A DNA stretch of 64,000 nucleotides from Rhodamnia argentea (taxonomy: Eukaryota > Streptophyta > Magnoliopsida > Myrtales > Myrtaceae): the NCBI RefSeq assembly GCF_020921035.1, contig NC_063150.1, positions 6,758,001-6,822,000 of the forward strand. The letters are read 5' to 3'. A program made the translations under genes and the position numbers. Numbering within the stretch: the stretch's first letter is position 1; every line of letters begins with the position of its first letter. Below the pieces are notes generated by a model. The model searched no databases, was not told where the DNA came from, and saw nothing but the letters and a program-made list of their open reading frames with translations. This document shows, in pieces, positions 10,668 through 24,015 of this stretch.

Positions 10668-13600
10668 TTCAGACATGACTCTACTTGTGATATTTCCTTA
10701 TTTTAAATTGTCTCAGTCGATTGCGTTCTATTTACTGTGTAGAAAATCATTTCTGTTATTGTTAGTGGTAAAGGTCGTTCAGGTTTTTCTGTTTATTGTT
10801 TCGATAGTTTCATAAAGTTCTTTTTGGCTGTATAATTGTCCCTCTTGCATGGGTTGTATCAATTCTTTTAATTATAAGAGCATCTTTCAGCCGTGTGCTT
10901 CCAACATCCTTTGGAGAACTGATGCTGCTCTTGATATATCTTCTGTGAGTTGATGCGACATCGTTATGCGACATCGTTAATTCAAAATAGACCATCATTG
11001 AACCCTTGAATCTGGTTATAACTCGTTATTCATGTAGTAGAAATGGTATCAATTATCACCTTGTCTCTTGGTTATCAACCACAATATACTGATTACGAGA
11101 AGAAACTCTCTTCTCTCTCTTAGTACTTATGATCTCTTCCCTGTGTTGGGATTGAGTTGTCTTTCACATTTCCTTCTTTATAATGATCCCCTTATTTTGC
11201 ACGATATAATCATTTTGGTTGTCTAGAACTAAATTTGGCTTTATAAAAATCAGTCACTGGCCATGTATAAAAATGTGAAGAATGATTGGTCACTTTGGAA
11301 GAAACAGGATTGGATCCATTTGGTGGCTTCTGCTTACATAGACTTTTATCATGGACTTCCATGTTTTATGAAACATGGACTCCTATATTCATCTACGGTA
11401 GCATATGCTGGCTAAACGCTGGTTATCTCATAGAGCATTACGAGGCAGGATATATACATGATGTCTGTAGAACTAGCAAATTAGGGATAAATAACTGAGG
11501 TGGGTTCTGCTGAGAGCATATGCCCTGATCAGAGACTACTGAAGTTAATTACAGTATTTCCAGTTGCAACTTTGGAGGTTATATCATATAAAAAAATAGG
11601 CTTTTTGGTAGGAGACTGACTTGTTGAGGTTTTACCTTCTCTTTCACAATGCACTGCATGCAAATTTGTTGCTCACCCCTACTGGGGCAGGTTCCTACTG
11701 AATACAATAAGATGGATATCATTACCATTGCAGCATGTTATACTGAGGTATACCTAGTGACCATTTTGAGTTAAGGCCTTGTCCTTAAGGCTCGTCTCTC
11801 CGTGAACATCTGAATTGTCAAGACTAGCGAGCTTGTTTCCCCACTTATATAATGTAGAGAAGAAAAGTAAATTAAAGGCTGCATAATTGATCCCAGAAGT
11901 TGGGCATCATTCAAGACTTGAAAGAACCTTTAGATTTTGCTGCTATATATTCTGCCCCTTTTGCAGTGGCTGTCGCAGCTATTTTTATTCAATTGTTGGG
12001 AGCTTGATCTTCTCATGATGACATAAAAGCGTCCATTTTCATATCTTCGGATACAACCCATAAGTGGTTGCCGGTTCTTTTTACATAAAATGCATTCCTT
12101 CAAGTTCAGAATATGTGAACTCTTATGAATCTCTTGCTCTCTCTCTCTCTCTCTCTGCGCGGGCGCATGTGTATGGGGCTTTGAGTTTTCTGATCCTTGA
12201 TCCTTGTAAATCTATGCCTCAAAACATCCATAGAATGATCAGTGAATTTATCCAAAATCTGCCTTTCCGAAGGATGCTTCCAGTTTTAAATCATCAGATT
12301 ATTCTTGGTTGGTTGTCCATGACTGGCTAAATTCCTTGCCCACTCCATTCAAGAGGCATTCCACAAGCTTCCAAAATATGTATACCTTAATTCTATCCTG
12401 CATGAGAGTAGCTTTTGCCGATTTACAGATAGGCCTCTTCCTTTTAATGGGAGAAAACCGGCATGTTGCCCTCAGTTCTGGATCTTCTGGTGTTGCTGTT
12501 CTTTTCTAACATTCTATGAGATCAAGTTTTCTATATGCATCGAACCTAAACTCATCTTTTCCAAATTGCCTAGCTCATGTTAGAGAGAGAGAGAGAGAGA
12601 GAGAGATATGTCTGTCCTAAAGCAGATAAGAAAGGTGGAGTGGTTAAGCGACCAGAGAGAGAGAGAGAGAGAGAGAGATATGCCTGTCCTAAAGTAGATA
12701 AGAAAGATGGAGTGGTTAAGCGACCAAGTGTCATTCTCCTGAATATATCCTTGGGAAAGATACAATCAACACACGGACAGGGTGGTTGCTTTATGATGCC
12801 ACCTTAGAGAACCTATTAATGTCACATGGCCCCGACATAACATTGAAACCAAACACTGTTGTTCCCATGTGCCGCACTGTGGTTTGGATGTATGTCTTCA
12901 GTATCGATGTTAAAGCCACGGCTATGATATTTACTTCTTCCGAATTACTACGGTTGCTTTCTTCAATACCTATAAAACTGGAGTTCAAGAATTTTTTTAT
13001 CGTGGCGATTTTTTTTTTTTTTTTGGGCCATAGATTTGGAATATTGTGTAATAAAAGTAGCGCTCGGTGCTTCCGCTCCTTCATGTTAGCTAGTCCAGAT
13101 CAAGCGCATCATCCTCCTTAGTATTGTTCGTGAGTGTTGTTCTTAATGGAGTAACTATATGCGAGGGTCATGTTTCTCTGTGCAGGTTATAACGAGCTTG
13201 TTCTGAGATATCTGTTTAATTTGTCGTCGCTTTTTTTTATCTGTCAACCATCTAATGATCTGCTCTCTGTCGAAAAATGAAGTGTATGGTTAAGAATTTG
13301 CTGTGGTTAATGCCTTCTTTGCATATAGCATCTATTGTGTCTAGTTCACTGATCATATCGCGGCTTGGAGTCGGTGACTACTGAGGCAGTGTTCTATCTT
13401 CTATCTTGATTACGGTCCGGTTCGGTCGTCGCAATTCCGTGAACTATTTTTGGTACAGCTAGGTCGTTACTCACGTGATCTTACTAAATGCTTGAGTAAG
13501 TGTAAACTCGTTTCCCCACGTTTGCTTGGTGTGCGAGTGTAGTCAAGCAATTGCTTTTGTGTCTAGTGGTATTGTTCGTCTACCCAATACCATTGACAAA

Positions 13601-14210
13601 GTGTCAAAAGGTTTAAGACTAAATTGGCCAAAGTGCAATTTGCATAGGACTTTTTGGACATTTTGTCCCTATTCGTCGTGTCATAATGTCTAATTTAACT
13701 CTCTGGCTTTGCTTCCTTGTGCATTGATCAATCCTCTCGCTGCGCAACTCTACCAAGTCGACATCGAGCAGAAAACTGAAACGAGGTGGAATGTAGTAAG
13801 GTTTGATACCTTTTATCTAAAAAACCAGACTTTGGATACCGTACAAAACTATGCTTTCCATGCTAAGTAGTATCCAAAATGCGAATTACCTATCAAGTCA
13901 TCTTATTACCAAAACTTGATTACGGTGATCGGTCCATAATTCAAATCTAACCTTACAAAGGACATCAAAATTGCACATTCGGAACCTAAACCCTGATTCA
14001 AACGTACAAAAACCTGAACTAACTGTGCAGATCTGTTAAGATGTATCCATCAAACACACTAAATACCTCAGCAACTGCAAGTTGGTCCACCCTCATGGAA
14101 TATGCCATTATCCATTTCCATTTTATATTTCCCCATGACCAAACTCAATTGTACATAGTTTCCCGACCCCCTGCCTCTCAAAACCGACCAGTCAAAAGAT
14201 GTCCCTCCTC
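10668..14210. other. Intergenic region downstream of SEC15B
   Basis: About 3.5 kb without a convincing gene. The first few hundred bases are probably SEC15B 3' UTR. It contains a CT tract at 12129-12152 and a two-unit GA-containing minisatellite at 12582-12726. Open frames here are short and show no recognisable motif. Confidence 0.5.
12582..12726. repeat. Two-unit minisatellite, about 73 bp per unit
   Basis: Two adjacent near-identical units (12582-12654 and 12655-12726) each consist of a GA run followed by a sequence starting ATATG and ending GGTTAAGCGACCA. They differ at a few bases. Confidence 0.9.
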
Positions 14211-14274
14211 TTTAAATCTATACACAAAGAAGGTTAGACTTCGGATCATCCCCCCAACCAAGAACACATCGACC

Positions 14275-14814
14275 ATGTCCCTCCCAAAACATCTCCGTCT
14301 CCGCCTCTTTTCAATCCTCATCCTCACCGTCCTCTCGGCCTTCTCGGGCCCGCAGACACATTCCTCCTCTGCCGCCACCGCTGCCGACAACTCGCTGAGC
14401 GCCTACGAAGTCCTCGAGGAGTACGACTTCCCCATCGGCCTCCTTCCCAACGGCGTCCTCAGCTACGAGCAGGACAGCTCGACCGGCGAGTTCACCGTGT
14501 ACCTGAATGGGACGTGCACCTTCTCGATCGACTCCTACGAGCTCAAGTACAGCTCGACGATCACTGGGGTCATATCCACAGACGTGCTCTCGAGCCTGAG
14601 CGGGATCAAGGTGAAGGTGTGGTTCTTCTGGCTCAGCATCGTCAAGGTGGTCCGCGACGGCGACGAGCTGGAGTTCTCCGTCGGGATCGCATCCGCGGAC
14701 TTCGCAGTGAGCAACTTCGACGAGTGCCCGACCTGCGGGTGCGGGTTCGACTGCGATGGCGTGGAGAAGGAGAGGAAGTTCAGGGTCAAGAAGCCTTCTT
14801 GGGCGTCTTCCTAG
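14275..14814 (+). CDS. DUF538 family secreted protein, copy 1
   Basis: The frame is open from 14041, but the start is placed at 14275, giving 179 residues that begin with MSLPKHLRLRLF and a hydrophobic signal peptide (ILILTVLSAFS). The extra upstream residues do not resemble the family. The DUF538 core begins at SAYEVLEEYDFPIGLLPNGV and continues through the CTFSIDSYELKYSSTITGVIS and LSGIKVKVWFFWLSIVKV blocks to the Cys-rich CPTCGCGFDC end. DUF538 proteins are small plant-specific proteins, often stress-responsive, with no agreed biochemical role. A TATA-like TTTAAATCTATA lies near 14211. Its tandem partner is at 16703; the pair matches the two DUF538 genes (At4g02360, At4g02370) in the syntenic Arabidopsis region. 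Confidence 0.88.
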   Translation: MSLPKHLRLRLFSILILTVLSAFSGPQTHSSSAATAADNSLSAYEVLEEYDFPIGLLPNGVLSYEQDSSTGEFTVYLNGTCTFSIDSYELKYSSTITGVISTDVLSSLSGIKVKVWFFWLSIVKVVRDGDELEFSVGIASADFAVSNFDECPTCGCGFDCDGVEKERKFRVKKPSWASS

Positions 14815-16702
14815 CTTAAGCAAAAGAGAGAGATGTTTCGAGATCGTATGGAACAATTGAAATGTGGGAGCGATTGTATTGGCGAAAGCATGTTGACGAC
14901 CTTTTAATTGTGTTAAAGCGACCTTTTGACTGCTTCTTGGCATCACGAGGAACTTTCAGAAAATGTCGTTGTCCTTACGAAATGTGCTTTTTCCTTTTGA
15001 TGGTGTACATAGATTGTTACAACGTGGAATAATTAAAAAAAAAAAAAAACCTTAAATTAATTATAATTATATAATTCAATTCAGTTCTAAATTTTTCAAT
15101 TTAACTAATTTTGTCCTTAATAATTTGTAAATATGATCCTTTCGCCCAAATATGATCGTAAATCACATTGATTTTCCTTTTGGTTCTCCCATAAAACAAC
15201 GTTCATTTTTTGAACCCATTTTTAAAGAACTTAGAAAAAAAAATTATGAAATTGCAAAAGAATTCTTTTTTAGTTATACAGGTTTTAAAAGAAAAAATAA
15301 TTTTTTTAAACCTCTCAAAAGAAAAAAAAAATGGGTCATGAAAAAAATGAGTGGTAGAGTCGGTGGAAACACCACTTTCGTCCCTATTTTGGACCTTAGC
15401 TCCACGGAACAATATGCTACTGCTGAAACAGGGAAGAATTGAGATCTTAGATCAAAACACTATGTATGGATGGTATAAACTGCCTAAACAAGAATTTTTC
15501 AACAACGAATAACTAGAGCTATTACTCACTGTATCCAAAAATTTCCATTAATGAAATATGTAAATCCATTAGAAAATCAAAACTACGCATGTCAAATGAA
15601 ATGGTTGTTGTCATCTTACATGACATGATCGTCGACGTGGATAATTCTTTCAATTTTTAATATTCTAAGGATGTGTTCATTTTTCTTTTCTTCTCTTTTC
15701 CTTCTTTTCTTTTTTTTTTTTTTCACCATGCATGGTGAGAGTTGTTGGAGCGAGGCAATTGTGGCTGTGAGCCGGGTTGCCTTGCCCAAATCTAAGCAAG
15801 GCCATGGTAAGGCTTCACTAAGACAATCGCAACTGCGAGAGAGACCATGGTGAGCCTAACCTTGGCCAGATCTAGGCAAGACAGCCTTGTAGATCTAGGC
15901 GAGATTCGCAATGCTCGCCAGCCCGCAAGGGCTTTGCGTCCTTCCCTAGTAACCGACGAGCTCCGATAAACCTATCCAACCGCAATAAAACAAAAAAGGA
16001 AAACGGAAGAAAATGAAAACTACATCAATAAAAAAAAATTAGTAAAAAAATTGTCTACACTAACCTTGATCTTGTCAGATATAACGGCAGGTGTCCATAT
16101 TAGCAAGTTTCGATCAAAATTGATCGGATAAACTACATTGATGAAACTAAATCGAGTTGAATAGATTTAGATTTTTTTTTTCTGGTAATTTTCCCGTCAA
16201 CATGTTAATCGGGAAAGCAGTTCGTGTGTCGAGGTTGGTTCTCTTTTTTTTTTTTTTTTCCTTGGTGATCGGAGTCTCGAGCTTGGTGTGGCTTTCTCAA
16301 ATTTTGGGCCGGTTGATGCTCCATGGGCCTCTTAAATCTTATCACTGTGTGGAGGCATATGTATGTATGTACGTGTACGTTTGGCCCCTCCGACTAACCT
16401 CGATGAAGATTCGACACGTGTCGCTCCTTTCCATGTAATGTTCCGAGACCACGTGCGCGATCAAACGTCGACGTATTTGCACGTTCGATGGATGCAAAAT
16501 AAAGTTACGCGTCCAAAGTTATTGCCCCCGCGGTCCAGCGCACCGTCATCTGCCAGAAGCTCAACCAGACAAAGTATCCCGTTCAGAATCATCGTCATCG
16601 TCATCGTCATCGTCGTCCCCACCGCGTACAAACTCTCTCTCTCTCTCTCTGTGCACAAGTGAGACAAGCGGAGTCTTAGCGGACTGCCCCAAGAAAATCG
16701 CC
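14815..16702. other. Spacer between the two DUF538 genes
   Basis: Low-complexity AT-rich sequence fills 15000-15350, and no gene is seen. The last 300 bases hold the likely promoter of DUF538 copy 2, with two G-box cores and a CT tract next to the start of transcription. Confidence 0.5.
16413..16458. promoter_or_regulatory. Two G-box/ABRE-type elements upstream of DUF538 copy 2
   Basis: The palindrome GACACGTGTC occurs at 16413-16422 and CCACGTGCGC at 16449-16458, about 245-290 bases before the ATG. CACGTG cores are bound by bZIP and bHLH factors, and paired copies are common in ABA-responsive promoters. Function is inferred from the motif only. Confidence 0.4.
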
Positions 16703-17221
16703 ATGTCTCTCTCCCTCATCCTCACTCTCTCCCTCCTCCTCCTCCTCCTCTTCTCCGCCGCCGCCTCTCCTCTAGCGTCCTCCGGCGGCGACGACGACGA
16801 TAGCCCGTCGGCTTACGAGGTCCTCCAGGGATACAACTTCCCGGCGGGCATCCTCCCCAAGGGCGTGACCGGCTACGAGCTCGACCGCTCCACGGGGAGG
16901 TTCAGCGCCTACTGGGGCGGCTCCTGCAGCTTCTCTCTCCAAGGGTCGTACCAGCTCCGGTACAAGTCCACGATCAGCGGGTACATCTCGCAGAACAAGC
17001 TCACCAGCCTCAGCGGGGTCAGCGTCAAGGTGCTCTTCCTCTGGCTCAACATCGTCGAGGTCGAGAGGGTCGGGGACGAGCTCGAGTTCTCGGTCGGCCT
17101 CGCCTCGGCTTCCTTCACCATCGACAACTTCTATGAGTCCCCCCAGTGCGGGTGCGGGTTCGATTGCGTCGGCGGAGGCGCGAGGAAGATCAGGATGAAG
17201 ACTCTGGCTGCTTCGATTTAG
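16703..17221 (+). CDS. DUF538 family secreted protein, copy 2
   Basis: A 172-residue intronless frame starting MSLSLILTLSLLLLLLF, a strong signal peptide. The DUF538 core follows: SAYEVLQGYNFPAGILPKGV, a serine/aromatic strand with a single cysteine, LTSLSGVSVKVLFLWLNIVEV, and the C-terminal QCGCGFDC motif. It aligns along its whole length with the copy at 14275, with the same order of blocks and similar spacing, so the two are tandem paralogues. The first 30 codons are highly C-rich. A CT tract just before the ATG is probably part of the leader. The molecular role of the family is unknown. Confidence 0.88.
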   Translation: MSLSLILTLSLLLLLLFSAAASPLASSGGDDDDSPSAYEVLQGYNFPAGILPKGVTGYELDRSTGRFSAYWGGSCSFSLQGSYQLRYKSTISGYISQNKLTSLSGVSVKVLFLWLNIVEVERVGDELEFSVGLASASFTIDNFYESPQCGCGFDCVGGGARKIRMKTLAASI

Positions 17222-20200
17222 GGCTTTGCTCGGTAGGTGGAGATCGATCGTGCTGTTTCTCTTTCGTTCCTTTTTTTCCCCTTTTCTGGATTGGGTGATT
17301 AAACGGGTATATCGCAAACTGAATTCGAATTGCATTTACTGGCCGGTGGTGACTGGTGGTTGCTTATTGCTGATGTATTGCGATGAGTTGACTCAATTGT
17401 TGCTTTTCGGTGTATAATACATATAATGAAGATTATGACCAATCAAATTAACAGATCGAGAAAAAAACAAGGAGTTGAATTACTGGTAAGCAGATTGGTA
17501 ATTGAATTACAAACACGACGATGGCTGGAACTAAAGCCTTGGACTTGCAGGCGTGGTTTCAATCATGTTGTGTGGATCAATCCATTAACTGTTTAATTGA
17601 GATGAAACGAAGATTATAATCTGAAATGGGTATCTTGAGAAACTTTTGCCATTGTTTAGCACAATATGAGTTGCATAATCAAGAAATATATGCAGAGTCT
17701 GGGTTCCCTGACAGGGTATCACCTGATACCACATTGCCATTGATCGGCATGGGTAATATTCTATATTACAGTGCATTTGATCAGACTGACAAAGTTAGTC
17801 AAATTCTACTCATGGACTTTTGTGGCGACTCTTTTACTTAATGTCCTTTTGCGGCATGGAAGTCTGTGTGCATTTGGCGACTGATGAAAATTCTGGTATG
17901 GAATGTGATGCAGGCACCTCTAGTGGGAAGCTGTATAGTCACTTTCCTTGTGCATGTCTCGGAACATGGTTTTTTAAGGAGACATAAAATCTCTTTGGCT
18001 GAAACCAAGAAAGAGAGCTACTAATGAACTGGATGACTACTTGTGTCTGGTTTTCTGACACAATGATTCTTATTACTGTGTCAGGGCAAGTCATGGTCTG
18101 CTAATTCATCTCCACTCTGTTAAGCTGAGACAATTGCTAATAAGAAGAGAAAGCGAAAGTTGTTGACTAATCTGTGCATTTTGAGCACATATATCGTTCA
18201 ATTTCAGGATGTATTTTCCTAATTTGTAGGGCTTGCTGAAGGTTTTATTACCAAACTTCATGTAGTTCTCTTTTTGCCAAATCGTAGATGGTGAGTGCTT
18301 GAAATGAGCAAAAACTTGTAATCTTGGAGATCCTGGCAATGACAGGACGATGATGGGACTATATTGTTTTGCCAATGAGATCCACATTGACCCTATCCGA
18401 TCTTGCAATTCTTTGTCTCACTTTTTCTAAATGGCACACTCTGATGGTATGCTCCAGGGAGATCGTTTGGCCTCCTGGCTCTTTTTGGATGGAAACTGTG
18501 TGACAGTTGTAGGGCTTGACCCAATGTTGAACTTTGAATGATGACCATGATCAGCTGGAGAGTGCATAATGATGCTGTATAAGTTGCGAGGGAGTAGATG
18601 GTTCCTGAATAAGTAAGCTTCATAAGATCACCCATATTATGTCCCGATTACGAGAAATCTGCCACATTGAGAAACAGTAGACTTAACTTCCCTTGGAAAT
18701 GCCGAAGTAGTGACACCCTTCATTTATTCAGCTGAGGATTTTTTAGGAACCTTGGCCTCTTGAATATTGTGATACAAATAGTCGACCTTCCCTTCTAGCT
18801 GTCATCCACTGCAGGGCTATAGCAGTTAAATGATACTGAGACTTTCCTATACCGTGGCAAGCAACATGCTTAATATAGTAAAAAAGGCGAATAATAATCA
18901 TATGCAGGGCCATAGGAGTAACATTGAGAGTTTCTTATAATGTGGCTTTCAACTTGCTTAAGATAGTAAACTGTTGAACGATCATGCCCACGAGATGTGG
19001 CTTGATTGAGGATTGAGCATGATCATCCTTACATTCATCTCGGATGGATGTAGGATTAAGCCTTGGAATTTCCCTCAAAGCAGCCACCATGAACTGCTTT
19101 TTGACCCATTACTAATTGCATAATGAGCGATGCTGAAGCTGTGTAGAAGAGGAGAAGGATTTGGTAATATGTTTGAACTTAGTTTCTGTGATTCAGGCAC
19201 CTCATGACCAAAAGCGTTGCACGCCTCAGGTGGTCTTAATGATGTAAATCATGGACTTGCCACATTTTGTATCGATTTTCCGATCATGGTCTATTCTCCT
19301 GATTTGTCTGAATATTTCCCCTGTTTGTCAGGCAGCATTTGACAAAGCCAGTCCGACAAAATGCTGTGAGCTGCCAGGGCCACCATTATTCAGAAGTCCA
19401 TTGGTGTCTATGATTTGAGCAGAATGAGAAGTGGAAAGAATAGCCTGTAATATTTGGGTAGGCTCGAGGTCATAGTTCCTGATATGCTCTCTTTTGGGCA
19501 AGAGATGGCTTGCCTGTACTCTCCTATGAAAGAGATCCTAGAGATGGGCAGGTTGTTAAGGTCAGAATTACTTTGGTGATTTGCAGTTTCCGATTAGATT
19601 CGGCTGAATGTCAGTTCGGTCGCAACAGTTGATCAACTTGTGTAACTAACAATTTACTTTGCATTTTAAGAACTGAAGCAACTTTTGAAAAAATTGTCTT
19701 TGGCCTTGTCCAATTAGTATCTTTGTACTTCAATGAGAATAGCGTTAGTGTCATGTTCACCAACACCCAGAAAGAATAAGCTTGAGCAATGAAGAGTGCT
19801 GGAAAGTTAGAAAAGGATAGGCATTCTGGATGTAGTTGCTTGCTTTTAGCAGCATTGCCTGTGAAAAGAAATCGAGGAAGTACGTGACCAGAAGCACTAC
19901 TCCATTAAGATATTCGTCATGATGCAAAGTGCTGTTCATTCTGGATCTGATCTCCTTCATTCTTCATTTGAACGTGGAAATTGCTGTTCAAATTAGGGAC
20001 CATACCCTACTTCACCGATCTCTGATCTCACCCTTCTCTCTTTCTCATTCTCTCTCCTCACCTCTGCAGTCCAACTACCATCATAGTTTCTATCGGCTCC
20101 ACCTTGCCGCCACTGTCAGTCACCACGGCCACGAGTTCAACCTGCAACCACCATCTCCTCTCTCTGTGAATCTGTCTCGGCGACCACTGTTCTCCTTTTG

Positions 20201-23200
20201 TCATCCACACCAGCTTCCGGAGATTAAAGATCTGCAAATCGGTGATCCGGTTCTTAACTTGCAAATTATTAGCGGCCCTTATCTTTTATGTAAGCAACCT
20301 CATCATCCTCCAACATTAAGTCAGCTAACAGCTTTGCTATGGCCTTGAAGTGTGCCGACAGAGCTCATCGCCATCGGGGCTGATGGTGACACCAGATCTA
20401 GGTCTTCGACGTGGACAAGCTAAAACTGGCTTTAGCAACTTCCTCTAGGGTCGATCACCATCAACAATCCAACTAAAGATGAGAGACAGAAGTCTACCTA
20501 GAGATGGAAATGAAGAGTGAACCGAAAGAGAGTACTTATGGAGTCAAGTGGTGGCTGGCTGTGAGCAGAAGCTGCATAACGGCTGGATGCTCCGGTGTGG
20601 TGTTGGCGGTGGTGGTCAGAGGCGGTGGTTTCGCCATGTGGGGGCTGTTTGATTGACCGAAGGTGGAGGAGAGAGATTGAAGAGAGAGTGGGTCGATGGG
20701 GATGGTAATTCGGGTTTATTTTCGGTGCGTGTGATTCGCTGGCAAACTAGAATGGTAGTTTCTGAGCAACCGCACGGAATCTTCGACTTCATGCGATTGT
20801 CCACCTCGCCTGCCCAACTTTCATTGTTCGAACAATTTGTCTCGACTTGTTTCTTGTATGCCCTACTTGTTTCCCTAATTCTGTTTCTCGAAACAAAGCG
20901 GCAAAACCCGCTTCCGCGACATCATACTTCTCGTAACAGTTGAATTTACGAAGCGTCGCCTACATTTCATGGTCCCCGCGACTCCGGAATCATAACGGAA
21001 GAATTTCCAAAGACAGGTAGGCTACATACATACAGAGTCCTGTCACTCACGACTCCCAAGCAAAAACCAAACAGGTGGTCCTATAAGCCCCGTATGCAAA
21101 GGCCATGACAGCAGCACCCAAGTACGACTGTGGATGCAGTGAACTCTTGGTGCTGATCGCTCGTTCTACGGTGGAAGATGGTTTCGTATCATGGCCTAAC
21201 AAGACAGTTCTCGGACCTAAAAAGAAGGACCACCTAGGAAAGCTGTCCTTATCTCTGCTCCAAATAACATATTCTTCACGTCTTCTACAGTTGATGCTCC
21301 CAAAAAAGGACTTGAAGTTGCACAACTTGAATCGAGGACTCTTCCTAAACGCGTGCACAAACCGAACATAACACAGAGGGAGGACCCGGAAACTCCGCAG
21401 CGTACGAGACAGTAACTTTCCTTTCCAAACTCGGGAACTAGGTCAATCACAATCGCTGATGATGCGAATCGTCAACGAGCCCCACCTATGAGCATGAAAA
21501 GATCAGCGGGTGTGACCACGCCATGTTTCGTGAATTACGGGGCCGGACGAAGTTCGCCCCCTCGGACAACTTCATGTGTCGCGTACGTGAAATCTGGCAT
21601 TCTAACAACTTCATGTGTCGCGTACGTGGAATTTGGCATTCTAAGTTGCGTATGCATTTCGACCAAAAAAATAAAAAAAATAAAAAGAAGTTGCGTATGC
21701 ATATTCCAAATTCTGATAATTAGAAGAATATCATATTCAGGCAGGTGCTGGTCCCCCACGCAGCCAATATTCCCATTTTTAAACGTCTCTCTATGCAGCT
21801 GGTCGAAAAATATAATGTTATCTTCAATGTTTATCCTTTCTCTTGATGCATTGGAATAGAATTTTACGTACGGTCAACTCCGTTCGTGATTGGCAAATTA
21901 TATATTTATTCTACCAAAGTTGAGATATTTGCTAACCCAATCCCAAAGGCCTTTTAAGCCAAAATTTAGCATTTCCGAAGTTCCTTAACCCAATCTACTC
22001 CCTACAAAGCCAAAGCTGTTCGTTGCTCCGCCGAGGATCGCCGGCCGATGCTCGCCGAGGGTCCGCGGTCGACAAGATCGTGCTAGATCTATGATTGGAA
22101 TGACCATTTTTTTCCAATTATTCAGAGATGTGTTGGAGGGAAACTTGGCTCCTCCCAAACGACACTTTGCCATTGCCACCATCTTTGCGTCAACAAATAC
22201 AAGTTCCTTTCTCTTATATGAGCGAGCTCGAGACAATTCACCGCATCTTTAGCTTCACGTCACGAAGACATAAAAATAGAATAAATACGACCACGTGTAG
22301 TCTTTTCTTTTGTAATTTTGTATGACCACGGCACTGCCCCGTTGGCATTACACAACATGGTCACGGAGTTCTGTCGTAAGAATAATAACATGGAGAACTA
22401 GACATTCGCGAAGCAAACGAAAGCGAACAGGAATGGACGGCGATGAGTCTTTTTGCTTGATTGTGTGGTTGAATTCCCCTTCCCTTTCTCACCAATTCGT
22501 CTAACCATTTTTCCCTCGCCCTTCCCTTCGGATCGAAGAAAATCCCATCTTACCATATCTTTGGTCAAAACACGATTAAAGGAACCGACCGCGGCGGATT
22601 GACAAGTGATGCGAGATACTTTAAGATCCATTTGGCGTGCGAAGCCGAATTAGGAAGGACGCGTGGAATTTCGTGAACGGGGCCTTGCTCGCAAGGTAAA
22701 ACTTGGGGCGAAATCTAGTTCTGATGTCATGTCCAATCCGAAACAAACCGTGCGTATAGAAAAGAACATATAAAAATGTTTGGTTTTACTCGAGTTTAAA
22801 CACTTATTCCAGCAAGATAACTAGATTTATCTCGTAATTTGCAAGTAATCGGATGGCGTAGGCAATTTCTTCACCGCCAAAATAACAAGCAATTTCTGTG
22901 AAGGGTAGTTTGATCAGCAACTACGAGCGGACTAGACAAAATCAAGACGAAGACAAGTCGCAGCTTCTCTTCTAAAACTCTTTTTTTTTTTTTTTTTTGT
23001 GGAAAGCCGAAGCATTCCCATCATAATAAACAACAAAATTAAATTAAATTTCTCTTGTGGGATAATTTTTCTATTCAATCAAGGCAATCACATCATTTTA
23101 ATTGAAAAGAAAATTTAAAAGATCATACGACGTGCATGCGATAATTTTTTTGTTTTTATCAAGCATGCGATAATTAAGTCGGGTGAATAAAAGATATTAT

Positions 23201-24015
23201 ACCCGGAAATCTCTCACGTGCACGCTAGGATAATTCTTTTTCAAAGTAAATTATTAAAAAAAATTAAAAACCATTCTCTAGAAAAAAAAAATACAATAAT
23301 AATACAGAGTCCAATTTTAGTTTAAGAACTTTTCTTGATAAAATTTGAAATATCTCTTATCCTCCTACACGTTTTTTTTTTTTTAGATACACATCCACAA
23401 TTGCATATTTTTTGTCTAACAATGTTTTTTTTTTTTTTGCGCAACAAATACAAGTCGTGGCCAAGAACTAACGAAGAAACGAGACGGTAGATCCTTAAAA
23501 ATTTAAACACCACGTTGTTCGATGAACACGAACATCGTAATTGATCGATTATAACACCATAATTGTATGAATCGATACAAAAGTATGTTCTCGCTTTCCA
23601 TTGGAGGTCCCTTGGCACCGTATAATTAATTTAGGCCGGACCTAACTACGTGACTTTGGCATATCTAAACTAGTGCCTGGATCCCCATTAAAGAATCCTG
23701 CGAGAAGAAGCAAATAATGGCCAAATGGGTCAGGTGCTTGTTCCGAAAGGTAACGTCAACTTGTTGCGCCGCCCGGTCAGCAACACCATTACTGTGACTT
23801 GAATCCCGTGTGCCAATCGCAAGTCTCCGTCATTTATGGCATAGCCCTATTAATTGAAACAATCCTGCGTTTTCTCCAAATCTATCTAGGAATTTTGAAA
23901 ATTGTTGCTATTTAAAATCATTAGTTAATTGATAATCCCATAAAAAAGTAATAATTTTTCCCCGTCAGACACCAATAATCTCACACCTGCACCAATGACC
24001 CAAAAGTCACTTATC
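17222..24015. other. Long gene-poor interval
   Basis: About 6.8 kb without a recognisable protein gene, tRNA or rRNA. The 17400-19900 part has balanced composition and many short frames but no conserved motif. 19950-20350 has a C-rich strand resembling a decayed coding or leader sequence that I cannot assign. 22950-24000 is AT-rich with several homopolymer runs. Confidence 0.45.
21567..21644. repeat. Two-unit 39-bp tandem repeat
   Basis: Units at 21567-21605 and 21606-21644 each begin CAACTTCATGTGTCGCGTAC and end GGCATTCTAA, differing at two positions. Confidence 0.9.

Noticed and set aside
14041-14274. Upstream extension of the DUF538 copy 1 frame
   Set aside because: The frame is open, but the extra 78 residues have no signal peptide and do not resemble the family; the downstream ATG gives a normal signal peptide and a TATA-like box lies inside the extension.
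14311-14946. 211-codon minus frame opposite DUF538 copy 1
   Set aside because: Antisense shadow produced by GC-rich third codon positions of the real gene; similar shadows occur opposite SEC15B, DUF538 copy 2 and PHR2.
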